64,000 bases of DNA. It comes from Nonomuraea thailandensis. Its GTDB lineage: Bacteria; Actinomycetota; Actinomycetes; Streptosporangiales; Streptosporangiaceae. This document shows positions 51,645 through 61,461 of this stretch, piece after piece. The position numbers were made by a program, and so were the translations under genes. The DNA is taken from positions 11,487,001-11,551,000 of the forward strand of contig NZ_JAMZEB010000002.1 of NCBI RefSeq assembly GCF_024172165.1, read 5' to 3'. The notes beneath the pieces are model-generated. The model ran no database searches, was not told the DNA's origin, and saw nothing but the letters and a program-made list of their open reading frames with translations. Each line of letters opens with the position of its first letter. Position 1 is the first letter of the stretch.

Positions 51645-53224
51645 GGGTGCCTCCGCTTCGGCGGGAAGAGACCGGCGGGAGTGCCGCGGCCGTCCCAGTT
51701 GAGCAGGTTCACCCGGTCGTGGGTGACCTCGCTGCTCGTCTGGCGCTCCTTGAGGCCGTGGAAGTTCTCGATCGCGACCGGCACGGGACGCCCCGACGCC
51801 TCGCCGAACGGCTGCTGCATGCCGGGCCCGCCGTCGTAGTCGAGGCTGCAGCCGCCCTCCTCGACCACGCCGGGCACGTTGCCGTACGCGGTCGGGATCA
51901 CGTACCGGTCCTCGTACTTGGCCACCGCGAGCAGCCGGTACATGGCCTCCAGCTCCGGGTCCTCAGGCGGCCGTTCGCCCAGGTTGACCGCCCGCATGTA
52001 CGACCGCATCTCCGCCAGCCGGCGCAGCGCGGCCGTCACGGGCGCCGGGTCGCCGGCCGTGAACAGCTCGGCCAGGTAGCCGATGGGGATGCGCAGCGCG
52101 TCGATGGCGGCGAACAGGTTGCCCGCGTCCTCGCCGTCGTGGCCGGTGGTGGACAGGGCGTCCACGACGGGGGAGAGCGGCGGCACGTACCAGACCATGG
52201 GCAGCGTGCGGTACTCCGGATGCAGGGGGAGCGCGAGGCGGTACCTCTTGATCAGGTCGTAGACGGGCGATCTGCGGGCCGCCTCCAGCCAGCCCGACGG
52301 CAGCCCGGCGGCCTCGGCGGCCGGGCTGTGCGGGTCGACGAACAGGTCGAGCTGCGCCTCGTACAGGTCGCGCTCGTCCGCCACCGAGGCCGCCTCCGTG
52401 ACGCGGTCGGCGTCGTACAGCAGCACGCCGAGGTAGCGCAGGCGCCCCACGCACGTCTCCGAGCAGACCGTCGGCAGCCCCACCTCCACCCGCGGGTAGC
52501 AGAACGTGCACTTCTCGGCCTTGCCGGTCCGGTGGTTGAAGTACACCTTCTTGTACGGGCAGCCGGTCACGCACATGCGCCAGCCCCTGCACCGGTCCTG
52601 GTCCACCAGCACGATGCCGTCCTCGGCCCGCTTGTACAGGGCGCCGGACGGGCAGGAGGCCACGCACGACGGGTTCAGGCAGTGCTCGCAGATGCGCGGC
52701 AGGTAGAACATGTACGCCTGCTCGAACTCCAGCCTGACCTGCTCCGACACCTTCCCCAGCACCGGGTCGGGGCTGGGGTCGCCGCCGAGGTCGTCGTCCC
52801 AGTTCGAGCTCCAGCCGATCTTCACCGGCTCGCCGCTGATCAGGGACCTGGGCGGCGCGACGGGGACGTCGTCCGAGAGCGGGGCCTTGGTCAGGTTCTC
52901 GTAGTCGTAGGTCCAGGGCTCGTAGTAGTCCTGGATGGAGGGCATGAGGGGGTTGGCGAAGATGGACAGCAGCTTGCGCAGGCGGCCTCCGGCCCGCGGC
53001 TTGAGCCTGCCGCCGCGGGTGAGCTCCCAGCCGCCGCGCCAGCGCTCCTGGTCCTCGTAGCGCCTGGGATAGCCCTGGCCGGGGCGGGTCTCGACGTTGT
53101 TGAACCAGACGTACTCGACTCCCGGCCTGTTCGTCCAGGTCTGCTTGCAGGTGACCGAGCAGGTGTGGCAGCCGATGCACTTGTCCAGGTTCATCACCAT
53201 GGCGATCTGGGCCATCACCTTCAT
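51641..53224 (-). CDS. narH: Respiratory nitrate reductase beta subunit
   Basis: A 527-residue iron-sulfur subunit that links NarI haems to the NarG molybdenum centre. Cluster motifs include CIGCHTCSVTCKQTW near the start, CEHCLNPSCVASCPSGA and CRGWRMCVTGCPYKKVYFN (one ligand replaced by Trp, as is usual for the [3Fe-4S] cluster) and KCTFCYPRVEVGLPTVCSETC. The ATG overlaps the narG stop by one base (TGATG), with GGAGG upstream. Confidence 0.93.
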   Translation of the reverse strand: MKVMAQIAMVMNLDKCIGCHTCSVTCKQTWTNRPGVEYVWFNNVETRPGQGYPRRYEDQERWRGGWELTRGGRLKPRAGGRLRKLLSIFANPLMPSIQDYYEPWTYDYENLTKAPLSDDVPVAPPRSLISGEPVKIGWSSNWDDDLGGDPSPDPVLGKVSEQVRLEFEQAYMFYLPRICEHCLNPSCVASCPSGALYKRAEDGIVLVDQDRCRGWRMCVTGCPYKKVYFNHRTGKAEKCTFCYPRVEVGLPTVCSETCVGRLRYLGVLLYDADRVTEAASVADERDLYEAQLDLFVDPHSPAAEAAGLPSGWLEAARRSPVYDLIKRYRLALPLHPEYRTLPMVWYVPPLSPVVDALSTTGHDGEDAGNLFAAIDALRIPIGYLAELFTAGDPAPVTAALRRLAEMRSYMRAVNLGERPPEDPELEAMYRLLAVAKYEDRYVIPTAYGNVPGVVEEGGCSLDYDGGPGMQQPFGEASGRPVPVAIENFHGLKERQTSSEVTHDRVNLLNWDGRGTPAGLFPPKRRHP

Positions 53225-56200
53225 CAGTACCTCACCTCCTGGGACCGGCGCCGGATGGCGGTGATCTCGTCGCGCTGGTTGCCGGTGGGGCCCAGGTAGT
53301 TGAAGGCGTACGAGAGCTGGGCGTGACCGCCGATCAGGTGCGTGGGCTTGATGAGGACCCTGGTCAGCGCGTTGTGGATGCCGCCGCGGCGGCCCGTCGC
53401 CTCCGACTTCGGCACGTCGATCAGGCGGTCCTGGGCGTGGTACATGTAGACGGTCCCCTTCGGCATGCGGTGGGAGACGATGGCCCGGGCCACGACGACG
53501 CCGTTGCGGTTGACCGCCTCGACCCAGTCGTTGTCGGCGATCCCGAGGTCGGCGGCGTCCTCGACGGAGATCCAGATCGTGGGGCCGCCGCGGGAGAGCG
53601 AGAGCATCAGCAGGTTGTCCTGGTACTCGGAGTGGATGGACCACTTGCTGTGCGGGGTGAGGTAGCGCAGGGCGCCGCTCTCGCCGTACAGCGCGGCCAG
53701 GTCCAGCGGGGGCCGGTAGATCGGCAGGGCCTCGCCGTACTCGTGCATCCAGTCGTGGTCGAGGAAGAAGTGCATGCGGCCGGTGAGCGTGTGCCAGGGC
53801 TTGCCCTGCTCGACGTTGATCGTGAAGGGCGAGTAACGGCGGTTGTGCGACTCCTTGCCCGACCACTCGGGGCTGGCGGCGACGTGCACCGGCCTGGCCT
53901 GGGTGTCGCCGAAGACAATGCGGTGGTCCTCGTGGGTCAGGCCGTCGAAGCTCGTGCCCGTGCGCTGCGCGAGCTGGCGGAAGCCCTGGACGGCCAGCCT
54001 GCCGTTGCTCACGCCTGACAGGGCGAGGATCGTCTCGCACGCCTTGGCCGCGGTGTCCAGCTCCGGCCTGCCCTTGGCCACGCCGCGCGGCACCAGGCCG
54101 CAGCGCTGGCCCAGCCAGGCCACCTCCTCGTCGGGCATGAACGTCACGCCCTTGACCGGGATGCCCAGCTTCTCCGTGAGCGGCCCCAGCGCGGCGAGCT
54201 TCTCGGCCGTGGCGCCGTAGTCGCGCTCCACCACCTTCAGGCCGAAGCCCGTACGGCCGGCGAGCTCGGTGGGGGTGTCGTGCTGGTGCGCCACCGCGAC
54301 GACGTCCCTGCGCACGCCCAGGTGGTCCTTGGCCAGGTCGCTGAAGGAGCGGGCGATGGCGTGGAAGGTGGCGAAGTCGGTGCGGGTCTCCCAGGGCGGG
54401 TTGATGGCCGGGTTGAAGGCGTGCACGAACGGGTGCATGTCCGTGGAGGAGAGGTCGTACTTCTCGTACCAGGTGGCGGCAGGGAGCACGACGTCGGAGA
54501 AGACCGTGGAGCTGGTCATCCTGAAGTCGAGGGTGACGAGCAGGTCCAGCTTGCCCTTCGGGGCGTCCGGGTCGGGGCTCTCCAGGTTGGAGCGGGCGCC
54601 GAGGAGGTGGTGCAGGAAGTACTCGTTGCCCTTGGCGGAGGAGCCGAACAGGTTCGAGCGCCAGAGGGTGAGCACGCGGGGCCAGTTGCGGGGCTCGTCC
54701 GGGTTCTCGGCGGCCAGCTTGAGCCTGCCCGCTTCGAGCTCGGCCCTGGTGTACGCGATCGGGTCGTCGGCGTCGCCCAGGTCGAGCGGGTTGCGGTCGA
54801 AGGCCGGGGCCATCGGCATCCAGCCGTTGCGCACGGACTCCGTCACCAGGTCGGCGGTGTGCTTGCCGCGGAAGTCGCCCCTGGCCAGCGGGCTGGTCAG
54901 CGCGCTGGCGTCGAAGTGGTCGTAGCGCCACTGGTCGGTGTGCAGGTACCAGAACGGCGTGCCGGGAACCTGCCTGGGCGGCCTGGCCCAGTCGAGGGCG
55001 CCGGCCATGAGCTGCCATCCGGCCAGGGGGCGGCACTTCTCCTGGCCGACGTAGTGCGCCCAGCCGCCGCCGTTGCGGCCCTGGCAGCCGGTCAGCAGGA
55101 GGAGCGACAGGAACGCGCGGTACATCGTGTCGCCGTGGAACCACTGGGCGGTGCCCGCACCCAGGATGATCATGCAGCGGCCCCGGGTGGACTCCGCCGT
55201 CCTGGCGAACTCCCTGGCGATCTTGATCACCCGCGAGGCGGGGACGCCGGTGATGGGCTCCTGCCAGGCCGGGGTGCAGGGCTGGGCGGGGTCGTCGTAG
55301 TCGCTGCCGACGCCGTACTGGGCCAGGAGGAGGTCGAAGACCGTGGTGACCGTCCTGCCCGCCACCTGCGCGGTGGGGACGCTCCGGAGCAGGGAGTGGC
55401 CGCCGTCGAAGCGGGGGAGCAGGACCTCCGCCTCCTCGCCCCCGCGCAGGGTGAGCTTCGGGGAGACGTCCAGGTTCAGGTTCCAGCGGCCCACGCCGGA
55501 GTCGCTCCAGCGGAAGCCGGCCGAGCCGTTCGGGACCACCGGCTCGCCGGTCTCCTCCGACAGCAGCACGGTCTTCCACCCGGCCGACTCCTCCTGGGAG
55601 CCCAGGTCGTGCGCGGTGAGGAACCTGCCGGGCACGTACGCGTCGCCGCGCTCCTCCAGCGTGACGAGGAACGGCAGGTCGGTGAAGCGCTTGACGTAGT
55701 CCGTGAAGTACGGCGTCCCGCGGTCGACGAAGAACTCCTTCAGCAGCACGTGCCCCATCGCCATGGCCAGCGCCCCGTCCGTGCCGGGCCGCACGGAAAG
55801 GAACTCGTCGGCGAACTTGGCGGCGTCGCTGTAGTCGGGCGAGACCACGACGACCTTCTGGCCCCGGTAGCGGGCCTCGGCCATCCAGTGGGCGTCCGGG
55901 GTGCGGGTGACGGGCACGTTGGAGCCCCACATCACCAGGTACGCGGCGTCCCACCAGTCCGCCGACTCCGGGACGTCGGTCTGGTCGCCGAACACCTGGG
56001 GAGAGGCCACGGGGAGGTCGGCGTACCAGTCGTAGAAGGAGAGCATGGCGCCGCCGATCAGCGACACGAAGCGGGCGCCGGTGGCGTGGGAGACCATGGA
56101 CATGGCCGGGATGGGGGAGAAGCCGGCGACCCGGTCGGGGCCGTACGCCTTGATGGTGTGGACGTGGGCGGCGGCGATCAGCTCCGTGGCCAGCTCCCAC

Positions 56201-56691
56201 GAGACGCGGACGAGGCCGCCGCGCCCCCGGGCGCTCTGGTACTTTTCCCGCTTTTCCGGATTTGTCGTGATTTCGGCCCATGCGGCCACCGGGTCGCCCA
56301 GCCGCCGTCTCGCCTCGGCGTACATCTCGACCAGGACACCCCTCGCGTACGGGTAGCGCACCCGGGTCGGCGAGTAGGTGTACCAGGAGAAGGCGGCGCC
56401 GCGCGGGCAGCCGCGCGGCTCGTACTCGGGGCGGTCGGGGCCGACGCTCGGGTAGTCGGTCTCCTGCGTCTCCCACGTGATGATGCCGTCCTTGACGTAC
56501 ACCTTCCACGAGCACGAGCCCGTGCAGTTCACGCCGTGCGTGGACCTGACCACCTTGTCGTGGCTCCAGCGGTCGCGGTAGAAGGCGTCGCCCTCCGTGC
56601 CGCCCTTCAGGAAGAGGGTGTGCAGGTCGCCGCTGGTGGTGGACCGGCGTAGGAAGCGGCCGGTCTTCAGCAGGAGGTCCTCGGCGGTCAT
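53224..56691 (-). CDS. narG: Respiratory nitrate reductase alpha subunit
   Basis: A 1155-residue molybdoenzyme catalysing nitrate reduction to nitrite, on the cytoplasmic face in this class. The N-terminal cluster motif has His52, Cys56, Cys60 and Cys95 (HGVNCTGSC and RGCPRG), the His-ligated FS0 type. The QTDVPESADWW and GSNVPVTRTPDAHWM stretches surround the Mo-ligating Asp. No Tat signal is present, as in classical NarG. ATG at 56691 with GGGGGT upstream. Divergent from narK with only 45 bases between. Confidence 0.95.
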   Translation of the reverse strand: MTAEDLLLKTGRFLRRSTTSGDLHTLFLKGGTEGDAFYRDRWSHDKVVRSTHGVNCTGSCSWKVYVKDGIITWETQETDYPSVGPDRPEYEPRGCPRGAAFSWYTYSPTRVRYPYARGVLVEMYAEARRRLGDPVAAWAEITTNPEKREKYQSARGRGGLVRVSWELATELIAAAHVHTIKAYGPDRVAGFSPIPAMSMVSHATGARFVSLIGGAMLSFYDWYADLPVASPQVFGDQTDVPESADWWDAAYLVMWGSNVPVTRTPDAHWMAEARYRGQKVVVVSPDYSDAAKFADEFLSVRPGTDGALAMAMGHVLLKEFFVDRGTPYFTDYVKRFTDLPFLVTLEERGDAYVPGRFLTAHDLGSQEESAGWKTVLLSEETGEPVVPNGSAGFRWSDSGVGRWNLNLDVSPKLTLRGGEEAEVLLPRFDGGHSLLRSVPTAQVAGRTVTTVFDLLLAQYGVGSDYDDPAQPCTPAWQEPITGVPASRVIKIAREFARTAESTRGRCMIILGAGTAQWFHGDTMYRAFLSLLLLTGCQGRNGGGWAHYVGQEKCRPLAGWQLMAGALDWARPPRQVPGTPFWYLHTDQWRYDHFDASALTSPLARGDFRGKHTADLVTESVRNGWMPMAPAFDRNPLDLGDADDPIAYTRAELEAGRLKLAAENPDEPRNWPRVLTLWRSNLFGSSAKGNEYFLHHLLGARSNLESPDPDAPKGKLDLLVTLDFRMTSSTVFSDVVLPAATWYEKYDLSSTDMHPFVHAFNPAINPPWETRTDFATFHAIARSFSDLAKDHLGVRRDVVAVAHQHDTPTELAGRTGFGLKVVERDYGATAEKLAALGPLTEKLGIPVKGVTFMPDEEVAWLGQRCGLVPRGVAKGRPELDTAAKACETILALSGVSNGRLAVQGFRQLAQRTGTSFDGLTHEDHRIVFGDTQARPVHVAASPEWSGKESHNRRYSPFTINVEQGKPWHTLTGRMHFFLDHDWMHEYGEALPIYRPPLDLAALYGESGALRYLTPHSKWSIHSEYQDNLLMLSLSRGGPTIWISVEDAADLGIADNDWVEAVNRNGVVVARAIVSHRMPKGTVYMYHAQDRLIDVPKSEATGRRGGIHNALTRVLIKPTHLIGGHAQLSYAFNYLGPTGNQRDEITAIRRRSQEVRY

Positions 56692-56715
56692 ACCCCCACT
56701 TCATCACAGAAGGTG

Positions 56716-56734
56716 ACCCTCTGTTACACAGGGT
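56716..56734. promoter_or_regulatory. 19-bp palindrome between narG and narK
   Basis: ACCCTCTGTTACACAGGGT has eight of nine base pairs around its central T. It sits in the 45-base narG-narK gap and must overlap one or both promoters, so it is a candidate nitrate- or oxygen-responsive operator. It does not match the FNR consensus TTGAT-N4-ATCAA. Confidence 0.5.
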
Positions 56735-56736
56735 GT

Positions 56737-57918
56737 ATGTCTGAGCTTCGTAAAGGTTCTGAGCTGCGTAAAGGTCAGGTGCGGAACCTGGCTCTGGCCA
56801 CCGTGGCGTTCGCGGTGACGTTCTGGGCGTGGAACCTCATCGGGCCGCTGTCCGGGAGCTACAACAGGATGCTGCACCTGTCGCCGACGCAGACGTCGCT
56901 GCTGGTGGCCATCCCGGTGCTGGTCGGCTCGCTGGGGCGGATCCCGGTCGGGATGCTGGCCGACCGGCTCGGCGGAAGACGCATGTTCGCGATCATCTGC
57001 TTCGTGTCGATCGTGCCCGTGCTGTTCGTGGGCTGGTCCGACTCGTACGGGTGGCTGCTGTTCTGGGGGTTCCTGCTCGGCATCCCCGGCACGTCGTTCG
57101 CCATCGGGATCCCGTTCGTGAACGCCTGGTACGAGCCCGAGCGGCGCGGATACGCGACCGGCGTGTTCGGGGCGGGCATGGGCGGCACGGCGCTGTCGGC
57201 GTTCTTCACCCCGCGCCTGGTCGAGGAGTTCGGCCGGGCCCAGACGCACGTGCTCATGGCGGCGGTGCTGGCCCTGATGGGCGTCGTCATGCTGGGCGGC
57301 AGCCACGACTCGCCCCGCTGGTCGCCCGCCACCGGCTCCGCGCTGCCGCGCATGCGGGAGGCACTGAAGATCAAGGCGACCTGGCAGTGCGCGTTCCTGT
57401 ACGCGGTGGCCTTCGGCGGGTTCGTGGCGTTCTCCACCTACCTGCCGACGTTGCTGCAGACCGTCTACCACTTCGCGCAGACCGACGCCGGGCTGCGTAC
57501 CGCCGGGTTCTCGATCGCCGCCGTGCTGTCCAGGCCGCTCGGCGGGACGGTCGCCGACCGGATCGGGCCGGTCAAGGTGCTGGCGATCTCGTTCGCGGGG
57601 ACCGCGGTGATGGCGCTCGTGCTGATGCTGCAGCCGCCCGTCGAGGTGCCCGCCGGTCTGAGCTACGTGCTCATGGCGTTCTTCCTCGGGCTGGGGACCG
57701 GCGGGGTGTTCGCGCTGGTGGCCCAGGTGGTGGAGGCGTCCAGGGTGGGGACCGTCACCGGGCTGGTCGGCGCGGCCGGAGGGCTGGGCGGGTACTTCCC
57801 GCCGCTGGTGATGGGGGTCGTCTACGCCGCCACCGGCGCGTACACCGTGGGTTACGTCCTGCTGGCCGTCACGGCGGCGGTGGCGCTGGTGTACACCCTG
57901 CGGGCGTTCCGGCGGTGA
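56737..57918 (+). CDS. narK: Nitrate/nitrite transporter, major facilitator family
   Basis: A 393-residue MFS protein with about twelve helices, importing nitrate or exchanging it for nitrite. Motifs such as NLIGPLSGSYNRMLHLSPTQ, GSLGRIPVGMLADRLGGRR and GVFGAGMGGTALSAFF match NarK. The ATG at 56737 gives MSELRKGSELRKGQVRNL, where an 18-bp direct repeat duplicates SELRKG; a GTG at 56779 (giving VRNLALATVAF, nearer family N-termini) after AAAGG is an alternative start. In the latter case the repeat would be untranslated. Confidence 0.9.
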   Translation: MSELRKGSELRKGQVRNLALATVAFAVTFWAWNLIGPLSGSYNRMLHLSPTQTSLLVAIPVLVGSLGRIPVGMLADRLGGRRMFAIICFVSIVPVLFVGWSDSYGWLLFWGFLLGIPGTSFAIGIPFVNAWYEPERRGYATGVFGAGMGGTALSAFFTPRLVEEFGRAQTHVLMAAVLALMGVVMLGGSHDSPRWSPATGSALPRMREALKIKATWQCAFLYAVAFGGFVAFSTYLPTLLQTVYHFAQTDAGLRTAGFSIAAVLSRPLGGTVADRIGPVKVLAISFAGTAVMALVLMLQPPVEVPAGLSYVLMAFFLGLGTGGVFALVAQVVEASRVGTVTGLVGAAGGLGGYFPPLVMGVVYAATGAYTVGYVLLAVTAAVALVYTLRAFRR

Positions 57919-57966
57919 CGAAAATGGTTTGCCGCGTGCGGGGGCGGCTGTCAGGGTTGTCAGGCT

Positions 57967-59655
57967 ATGCGCTCCCTTCCTGAGGCCGATCCCGGCGTGC
58001 CCGACCTCCGCAACCCGCTGCGTTTCCTGTGGTGGAACGCGCGGCGGCAGGCGGCGCCGTTGCTCGCGGGCATCGGCTACGCCAGCCTGTGGTGGCTGGT
58101 GCAGGCGCTCATGCCGGCCGTGCTCGGGAAGGGCGTCGAGGCCGTCACCGCCAAGGACACCGGCTCGCTGCTGGCGTGGTCGGCGATCCTGCTCGGGCTC
58201 GGGCTGCTGCAGGCGTTCACCGGGATCATGCGGCACCGGATGGCCGTCTTCAACTGGCTGGCCGCCGCGTACCGCACCGTGCAGCTCACGTCCAGGCAGG
58301 CCGCCAGGCTCGGCGCGACGCTGCCGAAGCGGCTGTCGACCGGCGAGGTCGTCAGCGTCGGCAACTCCGACATCGCCCACATCGGCAGCTCCATGGACAT
58401 CCTGCTGCGCGGCGTCGGCTCCATCCTGGCCATCGTCACCGTCACCGTGATCCTCATCTCGACGTCGCTGCCGCTCGGGCTGCTCGTGCTGTTCGGCGTG
58501 CCGCTCATGGCCGTCGCCGTCGGGCCGCTCCTGCGGCCGCTGCACCGGCGGCAGCAGGCGCAGCGGGAGCTGTCGGGCGAGCTGTCCACCCGCGCCGCCG
58601 ACATCGTGGCCGGGCTGCGCGTGCTGCGCGGCATCGGCGGGGAGCAGGTGTTCGCCGCCCGCTACCGCGCCGAGTCCCAGCGCGCGCGGCACGCCGGGGT
58701 GCGCGTGGCCGGGGTCGAGTCCGTGCTCGAAGGCGCGCAGGTCGTGCTGCCGGGGCTGCTCATCGCGATCGTCACCGGCATCGGCGCCTCGTTCGCCGTC
58801 GCCGGCGACATCCCCACCGGGCAGCTCGTCGCGTTCTACCTGTACGCCGTGTTCCTCATCGGGCCGATGCGCACGCTCACCGAGGCCGCCGACAAGCTCA
58901 CCAAGGGGCACGTCGCCGCCGGGCGGGTGATCAGGATCCTGTCCATCGAGCCCGAGGTCGGCGGGGGCAGCGGCACGAGCGAGGGCGGCGTGCTGCGCGA
59001 CTCGTACAGCGGCGTGACGCTCCAGCCCGGCACGCTCACCGCCGTCGCCGCAGGAGATCCCGGCGACGCCATCGCCATCGCCGACCGGCTCGGCCGCTAC
59101 GTCGAGGGCGACGTCACGTTCGGCGCGGCGGAGCTGCGCACCCTGCCGCTGGAGCAGGTCCGCTCGCGCATCCTGGTCGCCGAGAACGGCGCCAGGCTGT
59201 TCAACGGCCGGCTGCGCGACGAGCTCGACGTGCGCGGCGCCGCCACCGACGCGCAGATCCGCGAGGCCCTCGACGCGGCCTGCGCCACCGACATCGTCGA
59301 GGCCCTGCCCGACGGGCTCGACGCGGGGGTGGCCGAGGCCGGGCGGGAGTTCTCCGGCGGGCAGCAGCAGCGGCTGCGGCTGGCCAGGGCCCTGCTGACC
59401 GACCCCGAGGTGCTGATCCTGGTCGAGCCCACCAGCGCCGTGGACGCCCACACCGAGGCCCGCATCGCCGAGCGGCTGGCCAAGGCCCGCTCCGGGCGCA
59501 CCACCATGATCTGCACCACCAGCCCGCTCGTGCTCGACCGGGCCGAGCACGTGATCTACGTCGAGAACGGCCGCGTGCTGGCCGAGGGGACGCACCGCCA
59601 GCTTCTGGACGGCTCCCCCGCCTACGCCGCGACCGTGACCCGCGGGGAGGACTGA
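57967..59655 (+). CDS. ABC exporter half-transporter with degenerate ATP site
   Basis: A 562-residue type I exporter subunit with six helices (about 30-310) and an NBD. The P-loop position reads AAGDPGDAI (361-369) and lacks GxxGxGKS/T. Walker B is VLILVEPTS (482-490), with Asp replaced by Val but Glu487 kept. The signature FSGGQQQR (462-469) is intact, and the switch histidine is missing (CTTSPL). It probably pairs with the next gene's product, whose complementary half is intact. ATG at 57967 without a strong ribosome-binding site. Confidence 0.85.
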   Translation: MRSLPEADPGVPDLRNPLRFLWWNARRQAAPLLAGIGYASLWWLVQALMPAVLGKGVEAVTAKDTGSLLAWSAILLGLGLLQAFTGIMRHRMAVFNWLAAAYRTVQLTSRQAARLGATLPKRLSTGEVVSVGNSDIAHIGSSMDILLRGVGSILAIVTVTVILISTSLPLGLLVLFGVPLMAVAVGPLLRPLHRRQQAQRELSGELSTRAADIVAGLRVLRGIGGEQVFAARYRAESQRARHAGVRVAGVESVLEGAQVVLPGLLIAIVTGIGASFAVAGDIPTGQLVAFYLYAVFLIGPMRTLTEAADKLTKGHVAAGRVIRILSIEPEVGGGSGTSEGGVLRDSYSGVTLQPGTLTAVAAGDPGDAIAIADRLGRYVEGDVTFGAAELRTLPLEQVRSRILVAENGARLFNGRLRDELDVRGAATDAQIREALDAACATDIVEALPDGLDAGVAEAGREFSGGQQQRLRLARALLTDPEVLILVEPTSAVDAHTEARIAERLAKARSGRTTMICTTSPLVLDRAEHVIYVENGRVLAEGTHRQLLDGSPAYAATVTRGED

Positions 59656-59690
59656 AGCATGGCGCTGTCGGAAAGGCCGGCGGAGGACTG

Positions 59691-61451
59691 ATGGCCCGGG
59701 AGATCCTGCCGATCGCCGATCGGCGGCACGTGCGCGCCTACGCCAGGCGGCTGACACTGAAGTACCCGCGCCGGCTCGCGCTGGCCCTCGTCCTGCACGG
59801 CCTGGCCGCCGTCGCCGGGCTGGTCGTCCCGTGGCAGCTCGGCGCCCTGGTGCAGAAGATCCAGTACGGCGCCGAGGTCGACGTCGCCGTCGTGGCCGCC
59901 GCCATCGGCGCCTTCCTGCTGCTGCAGGGCGTCCTCGTCCGGTACGCGGTGCTGGCCTCCGCCAGGCTCGGCGAGAAGGTGCTGGCCGAGCTGCGCGAGG
60001 AGTTCGTGGACCGGGTGCTCGGCCTGCCCCTGTCCACCGTCGAGCGGGCCGGGTCCGGCGACCTCATCACCCGTACCTCCCGAGACGTGGACGCCCTGTC
60101 GCGCACCGTCCGGCACGCCGTGCCCGAGACGCTGATCGCCATGGTCACCTTCGTGATCACCATCGGCGCGCTGGTGCTGGTCAGCCCGCTGCTCATGCTG
60201 CCGATGCTGGCGGCCGGGCCGGTGCTGTGGATCGCCACCCGGTGGTACCTGCGGCGCGCCCGCGACGGCTACCTGCGCGAGAACGCCGCCTACGCCGACG
60301 TCACCGAGGGGCTGGCCGAGACCGTCGAGGGCGCCAGGGCCGTGGAGGCGCTGGGCCTGCGCGAGCGGCGGCGGGCGCGCACCGACGGCGACATCGCCCG
60401 CTCGTACGCGGCCGAGCGGTACACACTGGGCCTGCGCACCACCTGGTACCCCGCCGTCGAGCTGGGCTACGTCATCCCCGTGGTCGGCGCCCTGCTGGTC
60501 GGCGGCCTGTTCTACAGCAGCTCGTGGGTGACGCTGGAGCAGGTCGTCGCCGCCATCCTGTACGCGCAGCAGCTCATCGACCCGCTCGACCGCTTCCTGA
60601 TGTGGGTGGACGAGCTGCAGGTGGGCGGGGCGTCCATGGCGCGGCTGCTGGGAGTGGCCAACGTGCCCGACGACCGGTCGCCCGCCCCGGCGCGGCCGTC
60701 CGGGGAGCTGCTGGAGGCGTCCGGCGTGCGGTACGCGTACCGGGAGGGGCGCGACGTGCTGCACGACGTGTCGCTCACCGTCCAGCCCGGCGAGCGGCTG
60801 GCCATGGTAGGGCCGTCCGGGGCCGGCAAGTCCACCCTGGGGCGGCTGCTGGCCGGCATCCACGGGCCCCGCACGGGGTCCGTCACCGTGGGCGGCGTGC
60901 CGCTGGTGGACCTGCCGCTGGACGAGCTGCGCGGGCACGTCGCGCTCGTCACCCAGGAGCACCACGTGTTCAAGGGCACGCTGCGCGAGAACCTGCTCAT
61001 CGCCCGCCCCGACGCCTCCGACGACGCCGTGCTCTCGGCGCTCGAAGCCGTGGACGCCCTCGACTGGATGCGGGGGCTGCCGGCCGGGCTCGACACCGAG
61101 GTGGGGTCGGGCGGGCTCGCTGTGCCGCCGGCGCAGGCGCAGCAGCTCGCCCTGGCCCGGCTCGTCCTGGCCGATCCCCACACGCTGGTGCTCGACGAGG
61201 CCACCTCGCTGATCGACCCGCGTGCCGCCAGGCACCTGGAACGCTCGCTCGCGGCCGTGCTGGAGGGGCGGACCGTGATCGCCATCGCGCACCGGCTCTA
61301 CACGGCGCACGACGCCGATCGGGTGGCCGTGGTGGAGGACGGGCGGATCAGCGAGCTGGGGTCGCACGAGGAGCTGGTGGCCGAGGGCGGCTCGTACGCG
61401 GCACTCTGGAGCAGCTGGCACGGCAGCCCCGGCAGGACCTCGACGTCCTGA
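59691..61451 (+). CDS. ABC exporter half-transporter with intact Walker motifs and degenerate signature
   Basis: A 586-residue subunit with six helices and an NBD. Walker A is GPSGAGKST (374-382), Walker B is TLVLDEATS with Glu503, and the H-loop is His534 (AIAHRL). The signature that should be LSGGQ reads AVPPAQAQQ (477-485). Combined with its partner, one composite ATP site is complete and the other fully degenerate. ATG at 59691 with GGAGG upstream; 35 bases after the partner gene. Substrate unknown. Confidence 0.87.
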   Translation: MAREILPIADRRHVRAYARRLTLKYPRRLALALVLHGLAAVAGLVVPWQLGALVQKIQYGAEVDVAVVAAAIGAFLLLQGVLVRYAVLASARLGEKVLAELREEFVDRVLGLPLSTVERAGSGDLITRTSRDVDALSRTVRHAVPETLIAMVTFVITIGALVLVSPLLMLPMLAAGPVLWIATRWYLRRARDGYLRENAAYADVTEGLAETVEGARAVEALGLRERRRARTDGDIARSYAAERYTLGLRTTWYPAVELGYVIPVVGALLVGGLFYSSSWVTLEQVVAAILYAQQLIDPLDRFLMWVDELQVGGASMARLLGVANVPDDRSPAPARPSGELLEASGVRYAYREGRDVLHDVSLTVQPGERLAMVGPSGAGKSTLGRLLAGIHGPRTGSVTVGGVPLVDLPLDELRGHVALVTQEHHVFKGTLRENLLIARPDASDDAVLSALEAVDALDWMRGLPAGLDTEVGSGGLAVPPAQAQQLALARLVLADPHTLVLDEATSLIDPRAARHLERSLAAVLEGRTVIAIAHRLYTAHDADRVAVVEDGRISELGSHEELVAEGGSYAALWSSWHGSPGRTSTS

Positions 61452-61461
61452 GCCGTCGCCC

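Noticed and set aside
54280..56652. A 790-codon open frame antisense to narG
   Set aside because: narG has complete conserved motifs; the antisense composition is Val/Gly/Arg-biased shadow sequence.
56692..56736. FNR-type box controlling nar genes
   Set aside because: No TTGAT-N4-ATCAA match exists in the gap; only the unrelated 19-bp palindrome is present.
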